64,000 bases of DNA from positions 1 to 64,000 of the forward strand of contig JAJTHE010000042.1 in assembly GCA_021298815.1 (NCBI GenBank), read 5' to 3'. The notes under the pieces are model-generated. The model ran no database searches. It was given only the letters and a program-made list of their open reading frames with translations, and was not told the origin of the DNA. Source of the DNA: Betaproteobacteria bacterium. GTDB taxonomy: Bacteria > Pseudomonadota > Gammaproteobacteria > Burkholderiales > CAIKXV01. The translations under genes were made by a program, and so were the position numbers. Below, piece after piece: positions 21,467 to 33,032 of this stretch (its first letter is position 1; every line of letters begins with the position of its first letter).

Positions 21467-22299
21467 GCCGCGGCAAGGTATGGCTGGTGGGGGCAGGCCC
21501 GGGCGCAACGGACCTGCTCACCGTGCGCGCGCTGCGCCTGCTGCAGCAGGCGGACATCGTGTTCCACGATGCCCTCGTCGATCCGGAGATCGTGGCGTTC
21601 GCCGGCCAGGCCGAGCGGGTCGCGGTGGGCAAGCGCTGCGGCCGCCATTCGACGGCGCAGCGCTTCATCAACAAGCGGCTGGTCGACGCTGCCGCGGTTC
21701 ACCGCACGATCCTGCGCCTGAAGGGCGGCGACCCCATGATGTTCGGCCGCGCGCAGGAGGAGATCGATGCGCTGGTCGAGGCTGGCGTCGAGGTCGAGGT
21801 GGTGCCCGGCGTCACCGCAGCCCTGGCCGCCAGCGCTGACGCACTGCGCTCGCTGACCGCGCGTGGCGTGTCGCGCAGCGTCACCTTCGTGACTCCGCGG
21901 GTGGGCGTCGGCGAGGATCGTTCCGACTGGCTGCATGCCGCAGCGGCCGCCGACACCGCGGTGATCTACATGGCCTCGCACGAGGCGGCGGCGATCGGCG
22001 ACGCGCTGATCGGCGCGGGGCGCCCGGCGTCCACGCCGGTGACCCTCGTCGAGGATGCATCGCTTGCATCGCGGCAGGTGCTGCCGTCTACGCTGGCCAC
22101 GCTCGGTACCACGGCGAGGCGCCTTCGCGGCGGCCCGGCCCTGATCGTCGTCGGCGACAATTTCGGCACGGTCGCGGCGCGGGCGAGGGCGAGGGCGGAC
22201 ACCGCCCGGTCGGATGTGCGCGACGCCGCCGCCGCGGCCGCGACCCTGGCGGCAGCGACGGCCGCGCCACCGCACCGCCGCGCCTGGGGACGGCCATGA
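21463..22299 (+). CDS. cobA: Uroporphyrinogen-III C-methyltransferase
   Basis: 278 aa. It opens MSRGKVWLVGAGPGATDLLTVRAL and carries the SUMT motifs DALVDPEI, ILRLKGGDPMMFGRAQEE and VVPGVTAALAASA. It methylates uroporphyrinogen III twice to precorrin-2, the first step towards the siroheme needed by CysI. It lacks the CysG dehydrogenase/chelatase half. The last roughly 45 residues are an Ala/Arg-rich low-complexity tail outside the family core. ATGA overlaps at both ends tie it to DUF934 and cysM. Confidence 0.94.
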   Translation: MSRGKVWLVGAGPGATDLLTVRALRLLQQADIVFHDALVDPEIVAFAGQAERVAVGKRCGRHSTAQRFINKRLVDAAAVHRTILRLKGGDPMMFGRAQEEIDALVEAGVEVEVVPGVTAALAASADALRSLTARGVSRSVTFVTPRVGVGEDRSDWLHAAAAADTAVIYMASHEAAAIGDALIGAGRPASTPVTLVEDASLASRQVLPSTLATLGTTARRLRGGPALIVVGDNFGTVAARARARADTARSDVRDAAAAAATLAAATAAPPHRRAWGRP

Positions 22300-23189
22300 T
22301 CGGCGTGCTGGACCTCGAGCAGTCCGTCGGCAACACGCCGCTGGTGCGGCTGCAGAGGATGCCCGTGCCGGGCGGTGGCCGGGTGCTGGGCAAGCTCGAG
22401 GGCAACAACCCGGCCGGGTCGGTGAAGGATCGCCCGGCGCTGTGGATGATCCGCAACGCCGAGGCACGCGGGCTCATCCGCCCCGGCGACACGCTGATCG
22501 AGGGCACCAGCGGCAACACCGGCATCGCGCTGGCGATGGTCGCGGCGATGCGCGGCTACCGGATGATCCTCGTGATGCCCGAGAACGCCAGCATCGAACG
22601 ACGCCAGACGATGCGCGCCTACGGTGCCGAGATCATCCTGACCCCGAAGGCGGGCGGCATGGAGGCGACGCGCGACCTCGCGCTGCGGCTGCAGGAGGAG
22701 GGGCGCGGCATCGTGCTCGACCAGTTCGGCAACCCGGACAATCCGCTCGCGCATTTCGAATCGACCGGCCCCGAGATCTGGCGCGACACCAGCGGCACGA
22801 TCACCCATTTCGTCAGCAGCATGGGAACGACCGGCACCATCATGGGTGTGTCGCGCTACCTCAAGGCGCGCAACCCGGCGATCGAGATCATCGGCGTGCA
22901 GCCGGCAGACGGTGCGCAGATCCCCGGCATCCGTACCTGGCCCGATGCCTATCTGCCGGAGATCTTCCAGCGCGACCGCATCGACCGCATCGAGACCGTG
23001 GGCCAGCAGGATGCGGAAGACACCGCACGGCGCATGGCCGCCGAGGAAGGGATCTTCGCCGGCATCTCGGCCGGCGGTGCGATGCATGTCGCCCTGGCCA
23101 CCGCGGCGACCCGCCCCGGATCGGTGGTGGTGAGCATCGTCTGCGACCGGGGAGACCGTTACCTGTCGACCGGGGTGTTTCCCGCCTGA
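22296..23189 (+). CDS. cysM: Cysteine synthase B
   Basis: 297 aa, PLP-dependent. The PLP lysine lies in NNPAGSVKDRPALWM, the phosphate-binding loop is EGTSGNTGIALAM, and GISAGGAMH lies near the end; together with the length these match CysM rather than CysK. It forms cysteine from O-acetylserine and sulfide (or thiosulfate). Its start overlaps the cobA stop, so the operon runs from sulfite reduction through cofactor supply to cysteine. Confidence 0.94.
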   Translation: MIGVLDLEQSVGNTPLVRLQRMPVPGGGRVLGKLEGNNPAGSVKDRPALWMIRNAEARGLIRPGDTLIEGTSGNTGIALAMVAAMRGYRMILVMPENASIERRQTMRAYGAEIILTPKAGGMEATRDLALRLQEEGRGIVLDQFGNPDNPLAHFESTGPEIWRDTSGTITHFVSSMGTTGTIMGVSRYLKARNPAIEIIGVQPADGAQIPGIRTWPDAYLPEIFQRDRIDRIETVGQQDAEDTARRMAAEEGIFAGISAGGAMHVALATAATRPGSVVVSIVCDRGDRYLSTGVFPA

Positions 23190-23278
23190 GGCCCGCGGCA
23201 GGACCGGATGCCGCGCCGTCGCTGCCGCGCGGCGGGGCGCATGCGATCATCGGGCAGCGAATCGCACGGAGCGGGAAG

Positions 23279-24061
23279 ATGGATCTCGGCATCGCAGGGC
23301 GAAGGGCACTGCTGTTCGGCGCGAGCCGCGGCATGGGGCGGGCGCTGGCATTGCAACTCGCCCGCGAAGGGGTGCACGTGGTGCTGGCCGCGCGCACCGA
23401 GGCCACGCTCGCCGCCACGGCCGATGCCATCCGCGCTGCCTGTCCGGCCGTCGCCGTGGCCACGGTGGTTGCCGACCTCACCCGGCCGGAGGGGCGGGCC
23501 GCGGCGCTCGCGGCATGTCCCGAGCCGGACATCCTGTTGAACAATGCCGATGGCCCGCTGCCCGGGGACTTCCGCGGCTGGACCCGCGAGGACTGGATCG
23601 CTGCGCTCGATGCGATGATGCTCGGGCCGATCGAGATGATGCGCATGACGGTCGACAGCATGATCGCGCGCCGCTTCGGACGCATCCTGAACATCGTGTC
23701 GCGCAGCGTGAAGATCCCGCAGCACGAGCTCGGGCTGTCCAATGGCGCGCGGTCCGGGCTCGTCGGGTTCAGTTCGGGACTCGCGCGCCAGACGGTGCAG
23801 CACAACGTGACCATCAACAACCTGCTGCCCGGCCTGTTCGCCACCGATGCGCAGCGCCGCCATGTCGCCGGGCTGGTCGAGCCGGGCGGGCCGGATTTCG
23901 ATGCACTCTGGCAGGCGCGCGAGGCGGCCGTGCCTGCGCGGCGCTTCGGCGACCCGGCCGAGTTCGGCGCCTATGCGGCGTTCCTGTGCTCGGCCCATGC
24001 CGGCTACATCACCGCGCAGAACCTGCTGATCGACGGCGGCAGCTACCCCGCCACGTATTGA
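23279..24061 (+). CDS. Atypical short-chain dehydrogenase/reductase-fold protein
   Basis: 260 aa. The Rossmann cofactor motif GASRGMG (residues 14-20), the LLNNADGP segment and a C-terminal AYAAFLCSAHAGYITAQNLLIDGGS are SDR hallmarks. The catalytic YxxxK is absent: the region after the serine strand reads IPQHELGLSNGARSGLVGF. I recall a subfamily with this same LGLSNGARSGL stretch, so the loss looks inherited rather than a sequencing error. It is annotated in databases as a FabG-like reductase, but its chemistry is unclear. It follows cysM by 89 bp. Confidence 0.85.
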   Translation: MDLGIAGRRALLFGASRGMGRALALQLAREGVHVVLAARTEATLAATADAIRAACPAVAVATVVADLTRPEGRAAALAACPEPDILLNNADGPLPGDFRGWTREDWIAALDAMMLGPIEMMRMTVDSMIARRFGRILNIVSRSVKIPQHELGLSNGARSGLVGFSSGLARQTVQHNVTINNLLPGLFATDAQRRHVAGLVEPGGPDFDALWQAREAAVPARRFGDPAEFGAYAAFLCSAHAGYITAQNLLIDGGSYPATY

Positions 24062-24197
24062 CCTGCGGGTGCCCGCTGGTGCAACGTGCGCGCATGGATG
24101 CCGCCTGCGGTTGCGCGCGGCATCGGTTCGCGCCGTCTGTACGTTCCGCCCGCCCGTTCCGTTTCCACGTTCCGAGATCATCACTGGGAGTCCCTGC

Positions 24198-25253
24198 ATG
24201 CAAGATCGCCACGCCGCCGCCGGGCGCGCACCCCGACCGGCCACCGTCCCCGCGCGCGCGCGCGTCCGTCGCTCGATCGCTTCACGAATCGCGACGGGGG
24301 TCGTCGCCGGCGTGGCCTCGGCCCTGCTGTGCGTTGCTGCCGCGTCCGCACAGTCCTATCCGACGCGCACCGTACGCATCGTCGTGCCGTTCGCACCGGG
24401 TGGCGCCGTCGACTTCATCGGCCGGCTGCTCGCCGAACGGCTGACCGCCACCCTCGGGCAGCAGTTCATCGTCGAGAACCGGCCCGGCGGCTTCGGCACG
24501 ATCGGTAGCGACCTGGTCGCCAAGGCCGCGCCCGACGGCAACACGCTGCTGGTTCAGGCCTCGGTGCACGTGATCAACGCGGCGCTGCTGCCGAAGCTTC
24601 CCTACGACACCTGGGCCGACTTCACCCACATCACGCGCGTGTCGGAAGGCCCGACCGTGCTGATCGTCAACAACGCCATCCCGGCGAAGGATGCGCGCGA
24701 GTTCGCCGCGCTGATCCGCAAGCGCCCGGGCCTGATCAACACCGGCACCGAGAGCATCGGTTCCGCCGGCCACCTGGCGATGGAGCTGTTCCGCAATGCC
24801 AGCGGCAGCCGGTTCGAGATCATCAACTACAAGGGCGCGGGGCCGGCGCTGATCGACATCCAGGGCGGCCATATCGCCGGCATGTTCGGCACCATGATCG
24901 CCACCCGGCCGCAGATCCTCGCCGGCAAGGTGCGCGCGCTCGGGGTCACGGCCGCAAAGCGATCCGCCGCGCTTCCGGACGTGCCGACCATGATCGAGCA
25001 GGGCTTCCCGGGATTCGAGATGTACTCCTGGCATGGCGTGTACGGGCCGGCCAACCTGCCGAAGGACGTCGTGTCCACGCTCACCGCCGCCCTGTCGAAG
25101 ATCATGCAGGGACCGGAGGCGCGCGAACGCCTGTCCACCCAGGGCTTCGAGCCGATCGTCTCCACGTCGCAGCAGTTCCTCGAGTTCCAGAAGAAGGAAT
25201 TCGTGCTCTACGAACGACTGATCCGCGAAGGCAAGATCCGCATCGAGCAGTGA
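24198..25253 (+). CDS. Bug/TctC-family periplasmic receptor (no. 3)
   Basis: 351 aa from the ATG at 24198, chosen because GGGAG lies 7 bases upstream. A long Arg-rich n-region (residues 1-35) precedes a hydrophobic core and ...AAASAQ cleavage site. Motifs are [48 protein letters not shown] and [13 protein letters not shown]. It lies downstream of the SDR gene and convergent with the SPOR gene; the ligand is unknown. Confidence 0.9.
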   Translation: MQDRHAAAGRAPRPATVPARARVRRSIASRIATGVVAGVASALLCVAAASAQSYPTRTVRIVVPFAPGGAVDFIGRLLAERLTATLGQQFIVENRPGGFGTIGSDLVAKAAPDGNTLLVQASVHVINAALLPKLPYDTWADFTHITRVSEGPTVLIVNNAIPAKDAREFAALIRKRPGLINTGTESIGSAGHLAMELFRNASGSRFEIINYKGAGPALIDIQGGHIAGMFGTMIATRPQILAGKVRALGVTAAKRSAALPDVPTMIEQGFPGFEMYSWHGVYGPANLPKDVVSTLTAALSKIMQGPEARERLSTQGFEPIVSTSQQFLEFQKKEFVLYERLIREGKIRIEQ

Positions 25254-25272
25254 CCGGCAGGCCGGCGCGCGG

Positions 25273-26118
25273 TCACTGGCGCGCCGGCACCACCACCGCG
25301 CCCAGCCCGAGCTTCTTCACGACGTCCATCGAGCGGTCGGCTTCCGCGCGGTCGCGGAACGGTCCGATCAGCACGCGCGTCTCGGTCGAGGTGGCCACGC
25401 CTGCCTCGGCGAGCTTGCGTTGCAGCGCCTCGGCGTTCTGCGGAGACGTGAACACGCCCAACTGCACCACATAGCTGCGCTGGCCGTCGGTCCTGGCAGG
25501 GGGCGCAGCGGCAGGTCCGGCCGCGGGCGCGGCGGCTGCCGCCGGTGCGGCGCGGGTCGGCGCAGCGGTAGCGGCCGGCGGCTGCTGTACGCCGGCAGTC
25601 GGCTTCGGCACCGGCGGCGAAGCCGGCGCTGCTGCCGCGGCGGGTGCGGGTGCCTGGGTTGCCGCGCCCGCCACGGCCGGCGGCAGCGCGCCCTTGCCGG
25701 CGGGGGCCTCCGGGCGCGACGGCACGAAGCGCGGTCCAGGTCCCGGTGCAGGACGGGGATCGCTGTTGATGACCTGCGGCGGCGGCGGCGGCGGGGGCTT
25801 CGGGTCGCTGGCGGCCGGCGCGGCGGCGCTCGGGGCGGGCGCGGGCGCGGCTGCCTCCGGCGAGGGTTCGGCCGGCGTCTCGGGGATGGCGGCCGGCGGC
25901 GCCTCCGCCGGGGGTTTCGGGGCTGCCACGGAGGCTACCGGCCTGGGCTTCGGCTCGGGTGCGACCGTCCGTGGCGAACTGAAGCGCTCGTACGTGAGCA
26001 GGGCACCGAAGGCGGCGGCGAGCATCACGACCGCGATCACCAGCCGGCGCAGCGCGCGGCGCCGGATATCCGCCGCATCGTCGGATGCGGCCAGGGCACT
26101 GGGCGGGGCGGACGCCAT
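25273..26118 (-). CDS. SPOR-domain cell-division protein
   Basis: 281 aa. A short cytoplasmic N-terminus, one transmembrane helix (about 26-43), a long Pro/Ala-rich linker (about 50-210) and a C-terminal SPOR domain (about 212-281: [22 protein letters not shown] ... [18 protein letters not shown]). SPOR domains bind denuded septal peptidoglycan, so the protein likely acts at the division site like DedD or FtsN. It is a single gene, convergent with Bug no. 3 and divergent from the ndk operon. Confidence 0.9.
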   Translation of the reverse strand: MASAPPSALAASDDAADIRRRALRRLVIAVVMLAAAFGALLTYERFSSPRTVAPEPKPRPVASVAAPKPPAEAPPAAIPETPAEPSPEAAAPAPAPSAAAPAASDPKPPPPPPPQVINSDPRPAPGPGPRFVPSRPEAPAGKGALPPAVAGAATQAPAPAAAAAPASPPVPKPTAGVQQPPAATAAPTRAAPAAAAAPAAGPAAAPPARTDGQRSYVVQLGVFTSPQNAEALQRKLAEAGVATSTETRVLIGPFRDRAEADRSMDVVKKLGLGAVVVPARQ

Positions 26119-26727
26119 CGAATCGTCTCCTTGGACGGCAGGTCAGGCAGCGGAACGGTCAACGGTCGGGAGCGATCCCCGTGCGGGCGCGCCGCAGCCG
26201 GAAACGGCCGTTCCGGGCTGCGAGCGGGTGCGCCGGTGGCGATCGTAGCACCGTTGGCAGCGCTTGCCGCAACCGCCGCGTGCTTCCGGGATGTAATGTG
26301 GCTGAACAAAAAAGGTAAGAAAATCGGAGTCTTAGGGTTTAATCCGGATAATGTTTCTGCTATTCTCCGGCGCATCCGCTGGATGCCAGCGCCGACCATG
26401 CGTCGCGCCGACGGACAGCTTTCGATGGCCGACGCCGCATCGCATCATGGCGGATCGCCGGTTGCAGGCCAGGCGTGCGGCGGCGTGAGCGCACACGAGA
26501 ATCGGCGCGACCGTGCAGTTTTGCATTGCAGTGCCGTTAGCAGAGTGACAGGCGCAGGGTCGCGGGGGCGCGGCACCGTGCGCGCCGCGGATGCATCCCG
26601 TGCACGGGGCGCCGCAGGCGGTACCCGACAGTGGTTGCAGCCTTCCATCGACCTGCCCGGCCGCGCGGATTTCACCGCGCACCAGGCGGCGGGCGGTGAA
26701 CGATCAATGAAATCCAGGAGATTCAAG
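26119..26727. other. 609-bp gap before the ndk operon
   Basis: Lies between the divergent SPOR gene and ndk. An AT-rich island at about 26290-26370 (ACAAAAAAGGTAAGAAAAT...) stands out against the GC-rich background. The remainder is GC-rich, and I see no credible gene in it. The long leader may carry regulatory RNA structure. Confidence 0.4.
26361..26366 (+). promoter_or_regulatory. Candidate extended -10 promoter of the ndk operon
   Basis: TGC-TATTCT fits the extended -10 consensus (TGnTAtnnT) in the AT-rich island, with a weak -35 TTTAAT 17 bp upstream. If used, the ndk leader would be about 355 nt. Confidence 0.3.
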
Positions 26728-27153
26728 ATGGCAGTCGAACGCACCCTCTCGATCATCAAGCCCGACGCAGTCGCGAAGAACGTGATCGGCGAGATCTATT
26801 CCCGCTTCGAGAAGGCGGGCCTGCGCGTCATCGCCGCGCGCATGACCCAGCTGTCCGATGCACAGGCAGGTGCGTTCTACGACGTCCATCGCGCGCGCCC
26901 GTTCTTCGGCGACCTCGTGAAGTTCATGACCTCGGGGCCGGTGATGGTGCAGGTGCTGCAGGGCGAGGGCGCGATCGCGAAGAACCGCGAACTGATGGGC
27001 GCGACCGATCCGAAGAAGGCCGACAAGGGCACGATCCGCGCCGACTTCGCCGACAGCATCGATGCGAACGCCGTCCATGGTTCGGACAGCGCCGAGAATG
27101 CCGCGATCGAAGTGGCGTTCTTCTTCCCGGGCCTGGAGATTCATCCGCGCTGA
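26728..27153 (+). CDS. ndk: Nucleoside diphosphate kinase
   Basis: 141 aa, full length for the family. [21 protein letters not shown] is the standard N-terminus, and the active-site histidine lies in [15 protein letters not shown]. It equilibrates nucleoside di- and triphosphates. An in-frame ATG 21 bp upstream lacks support; CCAGGAG lies 10 bases before the chosen start. It is the first gene of the conserved block, and its TGA overlaps the rlmN ATG by one base. Confidence 0.97.
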   Translation: MAVERTLSIIKPDAVAKNVIGEIYSRFEKAGLRVIAARMTQLSDAQAGAFYDVHRARPFFGDLVKFMTSGPVMVQVLQGEGAIAKNRELMGATDPKKADKGTIRADFADSIDANAVHGSDSAENAAIEVAFFFPGLEIHPR

Positions 27154-28265
27154 TGAAGGTCAACCTGCTCGATTTCGATCTGCAGGGACTGGTCGCGCAC
27201 AGCGCATCGATGGGCGAGCGCGCGTTCCGCGCAGAGCAGCTGATGCGCTGGATCCACCAGGCCGGCGAGAGCGATTTCGGCAAGATGACCGACCTCGCCA
27301 AGTCGTTCCGCGCGAAGCTCGCCGAGACGGCCGAGGTGGCGCCGCTGCCGATCATCTCCGACAACACCGCCGCGGACGGCACGCGCAAGTGGCTGCTGGC
27401 TTCGGGCAGCGGCAATGCGATCGAGACCGTGTTCATCCCCGAGGTGAATCGCGGCACGCTGTGCATCTCCAGCCAGGTCGGCTGCGCGCTCGAATGCGCG
27501 TTCTGCTCGACCGGTGCGCAGGGCTTCAACCGGAACCTGAGCGTGGCGGAGATCATCGGGCAGCTCTGGATGGCGAACCGCGAGCTCGGCGCGCTCGAGC
27601 GCCGTGCGGCGGCGGCCGAGGCGAAGGAGAACCCGGAGCGCATCATCAGCAATGTCGTGATGATGGGCATGGGCGAGCCGCTGACCAACTTCCGCAACGT
27701 CGTGACCGCGCTTCGCATCATGCTCGACGACCATGCGTACGGGCTGTCGCGCCGCCGCGTCACCCTGTCCACCTCCGGCGTGGTGCCGGAGATCGATCGC
27801 CTGGCGCGCGAATGCCCGGTGGCGCTGGCCGTTTCGCTGCATGCACCCAATGACGCACTGCGCGACCGGCTGGTGCCGATCAACAAGCGCTTCCCGATCC
27901 GCGAACTGCTGGCGGCATGCGTGCGCTACCTCGACCACGCGCCGCGCGACTTCATCATGTTCGAGTACGTGATGCTCGAAGGCGTCAACGACTCGGTCGA
28001 GCAGGCGCGCGAGCTGGTGCGCACCGTTTCCTCGGTGCCGTGCAAGATCAACCTGATTCCATTCAATCCGTTCCCGCAGTCGGGGTTCCGCCGCTCGCCG
28101 CCCGATGCCGTACGCCGCTTCGCCGAGGTGCTGCATGCGGCCGGCCTGATCGCGACCACGCGCAAGACGCGGGGCGACGACATCGACGCGGCGTGCGGCC
28201 AGCTGGCCGGGCAGGTGCAGGACCGCACGCGGCGCGTGATCCGGCGCCAGGGAGCGGTGCATTGA
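27153..28265 (+). CDS. rlmN: Dual-specificity RNA methyltransferase RlmN
   Basis: 370 aa. The radical SAM motif CALECAFC places the cluster cysteines at 111, 115 and 118. A conserved mechanistic cysteine is present in [10 protein letters not shown] near the C-terminus, and MMGMGEPL is the SAM-contact GGE-type motif. It methylates C2 of A2503 in 23S rRNA and A37 in some tRNAs (E. coli). An insertion rich in Ala/Glu (about 150-165) is small and not unusual. Confidence 0.97.
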   Translation: MKVNLLDFDLQGLVAHSASMGERAFRAEQLMRWIHQAGESDFGKMTDLAKSFRAKLAETAEVAPLPIISDNTAADGTRKWLLASGSGNAIETVFIPEVNRGTLCISSQVGCALECAFCSTGAQGFNRNLSVAEIIGQLWMANRELGALERRAAAAEAKENPERIISNVVMMGMGEPLTNFRNVVTALRIMLDDHAYGLSRRRVTLSTSGVVPEIDRLARECPVALAVSLHAPNDALRDRLVPINKRFPIRELLAACVRYLDHAPRDFIMFEYVMLEGVNDSVEQARELVRTVSSVPCKINLIPFNPFPQSGFRRSPPDAVRRFAEVLHAAGLIATTRKTRGDDIDAACGQLAGQVQDRTRRVIRRQGAVH

Positions 28266-28270
28266 ACGCC

Positions 28271-29170
28271 ATGGACCACGCTCGAAGTCCTGTCCCCATG
28301 ACATCCCGCGCCGCCGTCCGGCCTGCGCGCCTTGCCCGCCTCGCGGCGCTCGCGCTGCTTTGCGCGGGCGGCGCGATGATGCTGTCCGGCTGCACGACAT
28401 CGATGCTCGGCAGCGCGGCAGCATCCGCGGCTGCGACCGCTGCATCCAACAAACTCAGTGCCAACGCGCAGCCGCCCAAGGCGCCCGACCAGAAGCCCGA
28501 CCCGAAGGAAGCCGCGCGGCTGCGGGTCGAACTGGCGGCGCTGTACTTCTCGCGCGGCTCGATCGGCCCGGCTCTGGACGAGGCCAACAGCGCCGCCAAG
28601 CTCGATCCCGAGAATCCCCACGCGTTCAACCTGCTCGGCCTGATCAACATGCAGCTGAAGGAAGACGCGCAGGCCACGCAGAACTTCGAGCGTGCGCTGC
28701 GCATCGCCTCGGCCGATCCGGACATCAACAACAACTACGGCTGGTTCCTGTGCGAGCGCGGGCGCCCGGCCGAGTCGATCAAGTTCTTCCTGGCGGCGGT
28801 GCGCAGCCCGCTCTACACCAACGTCGATCGCTCGCTGGTCAACGCGGGCGTCTGTTCGCGGCGCCGTGGCGACGATGCCGAGGCCCGGCGCTTCTTCGAA
28901 CAGGCGCTGGGCGTGCGCGCCAACCAGCCGGTTGCGCTGTTCAACCTGGCCGACATCTCCTTCGCGGGCGGGCAGGTGCCCGAGGCACGTGCGTTCCTGA
29001 ACCGATTCATGCAGGCAGCGGCGCCGACCGCCGAGGTGCTCTGGCTGGGCGTCCGCGTCGAGCGGGCGCTGGGCGACCGCCGCTCCGAAGCGATCTACGC
29101 GCAGCAGCTGCGGCGCCTTTTCCCGAATGCACCGGAGGCACAGTTGCTGAGCCAGCAAGGTGGGCGATGA
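28271..29170 (+). CDS. pilF: Type IV pilus biogenesis TPR lipoprotein (PilF/PilW)
   Basis: 299 aa. The signal peptide ends in a lipobox MLSGC (Cys41), so it is an outer-membrane lipoprotein candidate. It is followed by tetratricopeptide repeats (LYFSRGSIGPALDEANSAAKLDPENPHAFNLLG and similar, about 75-290). PilF helps the secretin PilQ assemble. The position between rlmN and rodZ is the conserved one. A second ATG at 28298 would give a shorter n-region, and neither start has a strong ribosome-binding site. The stop overlaps rodZ (ATGA). Confidence 0.9.
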   Translation: MDHARSPVPMTSRAAVRPARLARLAALALLCAGGAMMLSGCTTSMLGSAAASAAATAASNKLSANAQPPKAPDQKPDPKEAARLRVELAALYFSRGSIGPALDEANSAAKLDPENPHAFNLLGLINMQLKEDAQATQNFERALRIASADPDINNNYGWFLCERGRPAESIKFFLAAVRSPLYTNVDRSLVNAGVCSRRRGDDAEARRFFEQALGVRANQPVALFNLADISFAGGQVPEARAFLNRFMQAAAPTAEVLWLGVRVERALGDRRSEAIYAQQLRRLFPNAPEAQLLSQQGGR

Positions 29171-30270
29171 ACATGGACAAGAGCGAGAACGCCAGGATGC
29201 AGGAACCCGCCACGCAATCGAACACGGCCGCGTCGTCGCCGGAAACGGCGTCGGAGCACGCTGTCCCTTCGCCGACCGACGAGGGATCCTCGCAGGCCGC
29301 GGGCATGGATGACGGGACGGCCATGCATGCCGGAGTGGCAACCGACGCGACCGGCGAAGCACCCGCTGCAGGCGTGCTGCTGGCCCGCGCGCGCGAGCGC
29401 ATGGGGCTCTCGGTCGGCGAGGTGGCCAACCACCTGAAGCTGTCCATCCGGCAGGTCGAGGCGCTCGAGGCCGATGCCTTCGAACGGCTGCCTTCGCCGA
29501 TGTTCATCCGCGGCTTCGCACGCAGCTATTCCCGCCTGCTGCAGGTCGATCCCGCTCCGGTGATGCAGGCACTCGACCGCCGCTTTCCGCCGCCTCCGGC
29601 CGGCGTCGTCGCGCCGGCGGGCGTGGCCGCTGGCCTCGTGCGCCAGCCGGTGCCGTCCGCGATCCCGTTCCCGAGCGCCGACCGGCCGTCGCGCAGGCTG
29701 CATTCGGCCGCGGGGCTGCTGGCCGCGGTGGTGGTCGGTTTCCTCGCCTTCGAGTTCTTCGGTCCGGCGACCGTCCCGCAGGGGACCCTGCAGGGCGTGG
29801 TGCGCGACCCGGCAACCGAGGTGGTCCAGTCGGGCGTGCCGCGCGAGCAACCGCCGGCTGCGGGCGCTGCAGGCGAGGGCGCCGTCGGGACCGACGCCGC
29901 CGGCACGCCCGCAGGCGACGCCGCGACTGCCGTGCCTGCCGCAGCACCGGTGCCCCCCCCGGCCACCCTGGCCACGCCGGTGGGTGCGTCCTCCACCGCA
30001 CTGTCCGAGATCGGCGATGCCTTCGGCACCGGCCCGCGCACCGTGCGCCTGTCGTTCGATCGCGAATCCTGGGTCGAGATCCGCGATGCGCGCGGACGGC
30101 TCATCTTCTCCCAGCTCAATCCGCCCGGTTCCTCGCAGGAAGTGCAGGGCGAGCCGCCGCTGTCCCTGGTGGTCGGCAATGCACGCAGCGTCAGGCTCGC
30201 CTACGGCGGCCGCGACATCGACCTCGCACCGCATACCCGGGTCGACGTGGCCCGCTTCACGCTCGACTGA
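29167..30270 (+). CDS. rodZ: Cytoskeletal/cell-shape protein RodZ
   Basis: 367 aa. Residues 1-65 are Ser/Thr/Ala-rich, then a Cro/C1-type HTH (about 68-135: [31 protein letters not shown]), one transmembrane helix (about 180-198), a Pro/Ala-rich linker and a C-terminal DUF4115 domain (about 285-367, [17 protein letters not shown]). RodZ links MreB to the cell-wall elongation machinery. It overlaps pilF by four bases. Confidence 0.93.
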   Translation: MNMDKSENARMQEPATQSNTAASSPETASEHAVPSPTDEGSSQAAGMDDGTAMHAGVATDATGEAPAAGVLLARARERMGLSVGEVANHLKLSIRQVEALEADAFERLPSPMFIRGFARSYSRLLQVDPAPVMQALDRRFPPPPAGVVAPAGVAAGLVRQPVPSAIPFPSADRPSRRLHSAAGLLAAVVVGFLAFEFFGPATVPQGTLQGVVRDPATEVVQSGVPREQPPAAGAAGEGAVGTDAAGTPAGDAATAVPAAAPVPPPATLATPVGASSTALSEIGDAFGTGPRTVRLSFDRESWVEIRDARGRLIFSQLNPPGSSQEVQGEPPLSLVVGNARSVRLAYGGRDIDLAPHTRVDVARFTLD

Positions 30271-30326
30271 GATCGAGGGCGGCGGGCTGCGGTAGAGTCG
30301 GGGCATCGAGTCAGGAGGGGATGGCG

Positions 30327-31607
30327 ATGGCGAATGTCGGCGGGACGTCCAGCGGGGCACCCGAGATCGGGGCGCGTGCACGCAAGCGGACCCGGCAGGT
30401 GAGGGTGGGGCATGTGCGCGTGGGTGGCGATGCGCCGATCATGGTGCAGTCGATGACCAACACCGACACCGCGGACGCCCAGGCCACCGCGCTGCAGGTC
30501 GCGCAACTGGCGCGGGCCGGCTCCGAGGTGGTGCGCATCACCGTGAACAGCCCGGAGGCCGCCGCGCAGGTCGCGTCGATCCGCAGCCGGCTCGATGCGA
30601 TGGGCTGCAACGTGCCGCTGGTCGGCGATTTCCACTTCAACGGCCACCGGCTGTTGACCCAGTACCCCGACTGCGCCGAGGTGCTGGATGCCTACCGCAT
30701 CAATCCGGGCAACGTCGGCCGCGGGGCGAAGCGCGACGAGCAGTTCGGCACCATGATCGAGGCGGCGATCCGCTACGGCAAGCCGGTGCGCATCGGCGTC
30801 AACTGGGGCAGCCTGGACCAGGCGCTGCTGGCACGGCTGATGGACGAGAACGCCGGTCTGGAACGGCCGCTGGAAGCGTCCGCGGTGATGCGCGAGGCGC
30901 TGGTGGTGTCCGCGCTCGAGAGCGCCCGCGAAGCCGAGGCGATCGGCCTGCCGGGCGACCGCATCGTGCTGTCTGCGAAGGTCAGCGCGGTGCAGGACCT
31001 GATCACCGTCTACCGGGAACTCGCCCGCCGCTGCGACTATCCGCTGCACCTGGGCCTGACCGAGGCGGGCATGGGCTCGAAAGGCATCGTCGCCTCGACC
31101 GCGGCGATGGCGGTGCTGCTGCAGGAGGGCATCGGCGACACCATCCGCGTGTCGCTCACCCCCGAGCCCAACGGCGACCGGACGCGCGAGGTGGTGGTCG
31201 CCCAGGAGATCCTGCAGACCATGGGGCTGCGTTCGTTCACGCCGATGGTGGTGGCCTGCCCGGGCTGTGGCCGGACCAGCAGCACGTTCTTCCAGGAACT
31301 GGCCGACAGCATCCAGAGCTACCTGCGCGCGCAGATGCCGGTGTGGCGCGACCAGTACGCTGGCGTCGAGACGATGACCGTCGCGGTGATGGGCTGCGTG
31401 GTGAACGGCCCGGGCGAGAGCAAGCATGCCAACATCGGCATCAGCCTTCCCGGTTCCGGCGAGACTCCGGTGGCGCCGGTGTTCGTCGACGGCAGCAAGA
31501 CGGTCACGCTGAAGGGCGACAACATCGCCGCCGAATTCAAGGCGATCGTCGACGACTATGTCCGGACCCGCTATTCGGCCCGGGTGGAGGCCGCCGCCCA
31601 GGCCTGA
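30327..31607 (+). CDS. ispG: 4-hydroxy-3-methylbut-2-enyl diphosphate synthase
   Basis: 426 aa, longer than E. coli IspG (372 aa) as is usual in betaproteobacteria. Motifs are [28 protein letters not shown] and the Fe-S cysteines in [10 protein letters not shown] and [11 protein letters not shown]. It reduces MEcPP to HMBPP in the non-mevalonate isoprenoid pathway. AGGAGG lies 2 bases before the ATG at 30321 but 8 before the ATG at 30327, so the latter is preferred. Confidence 0.96.
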   Translation: MANVGGTSSGAPEIGARARKRTRQVRVGHVRVGGDAPIMVQSMTNTDTADAQATALQVAQLARAGSEVVRITVNSPEAAAQVASIRSRLDAMGCNVPLVGDFHFNGHRLLTQYPDCAEVLDAYRINPGNVGRGAKRDEQFGTMIEAAIRYGKPVRIGVNWGSLDQALLARLMDENAGLERPLEASAVMREALVVSALESAREAEAIGLPGDRIVLSAKVSAVQDLITVYRELARRCDYPLHLGLTEAGMGSKGIVASTAAMAVLLQEGIGDTIRVSLTPEPNGDRTREVVVAQEILQTMGLRSFTPMVVACPGCGRTSSTFFQELADSIQSYLRAQMPVWRDQYAGVETMTVAVMGCVVNGPGESKHANIGISLPGSGETPVAPVFVDGSKTVTLKGDNIAAEFKAIVDDYVRTRYSARVEAAAQA

Positions 31608-31608
31608 C

Positions 31609-31639
31609 GCACGGGCCTGGCCAAGGGGCTGGCCCGTGC
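31609..31639 (+). terminator. Hairpin between ispG and hisS
   Basis: Nine-base perfect stem GCACGGGCC/GGCCCGTGC with a 13-nt loop, starting 2 bp after the ispG stop. No T-run follows, so it may be a factor-dependent terminator or an mRNA-stabilising element. Confidence 0.35.
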
Positions 31640-31687
31640 GCTCCTGACGCATCGGCCGTCCGTCGGGGCTCTCCACCGCAGGCGCGC

Positions 31688-31693
31688 TATACT
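31688..31693 (+). promoter_or_regulatory. Candidate -10 element for hisS
   Basis: TATACT, 45 bp before the hisS start and just after the ispG hairpin. The -35 region is poor. It could give the hisS-der segment its own transcript. Confidence 0.35.
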
Positions 31694-31738
31694 CAGCGGC
31701 TTTGCCATCGCCACTGGCGACCGACCAGAAACGTCCCG

Positions 31739-33004
<1,266 letters not shown>

Positions 33005-33032
33005 AGCAGCACAACCCGATACGGAACGACCG

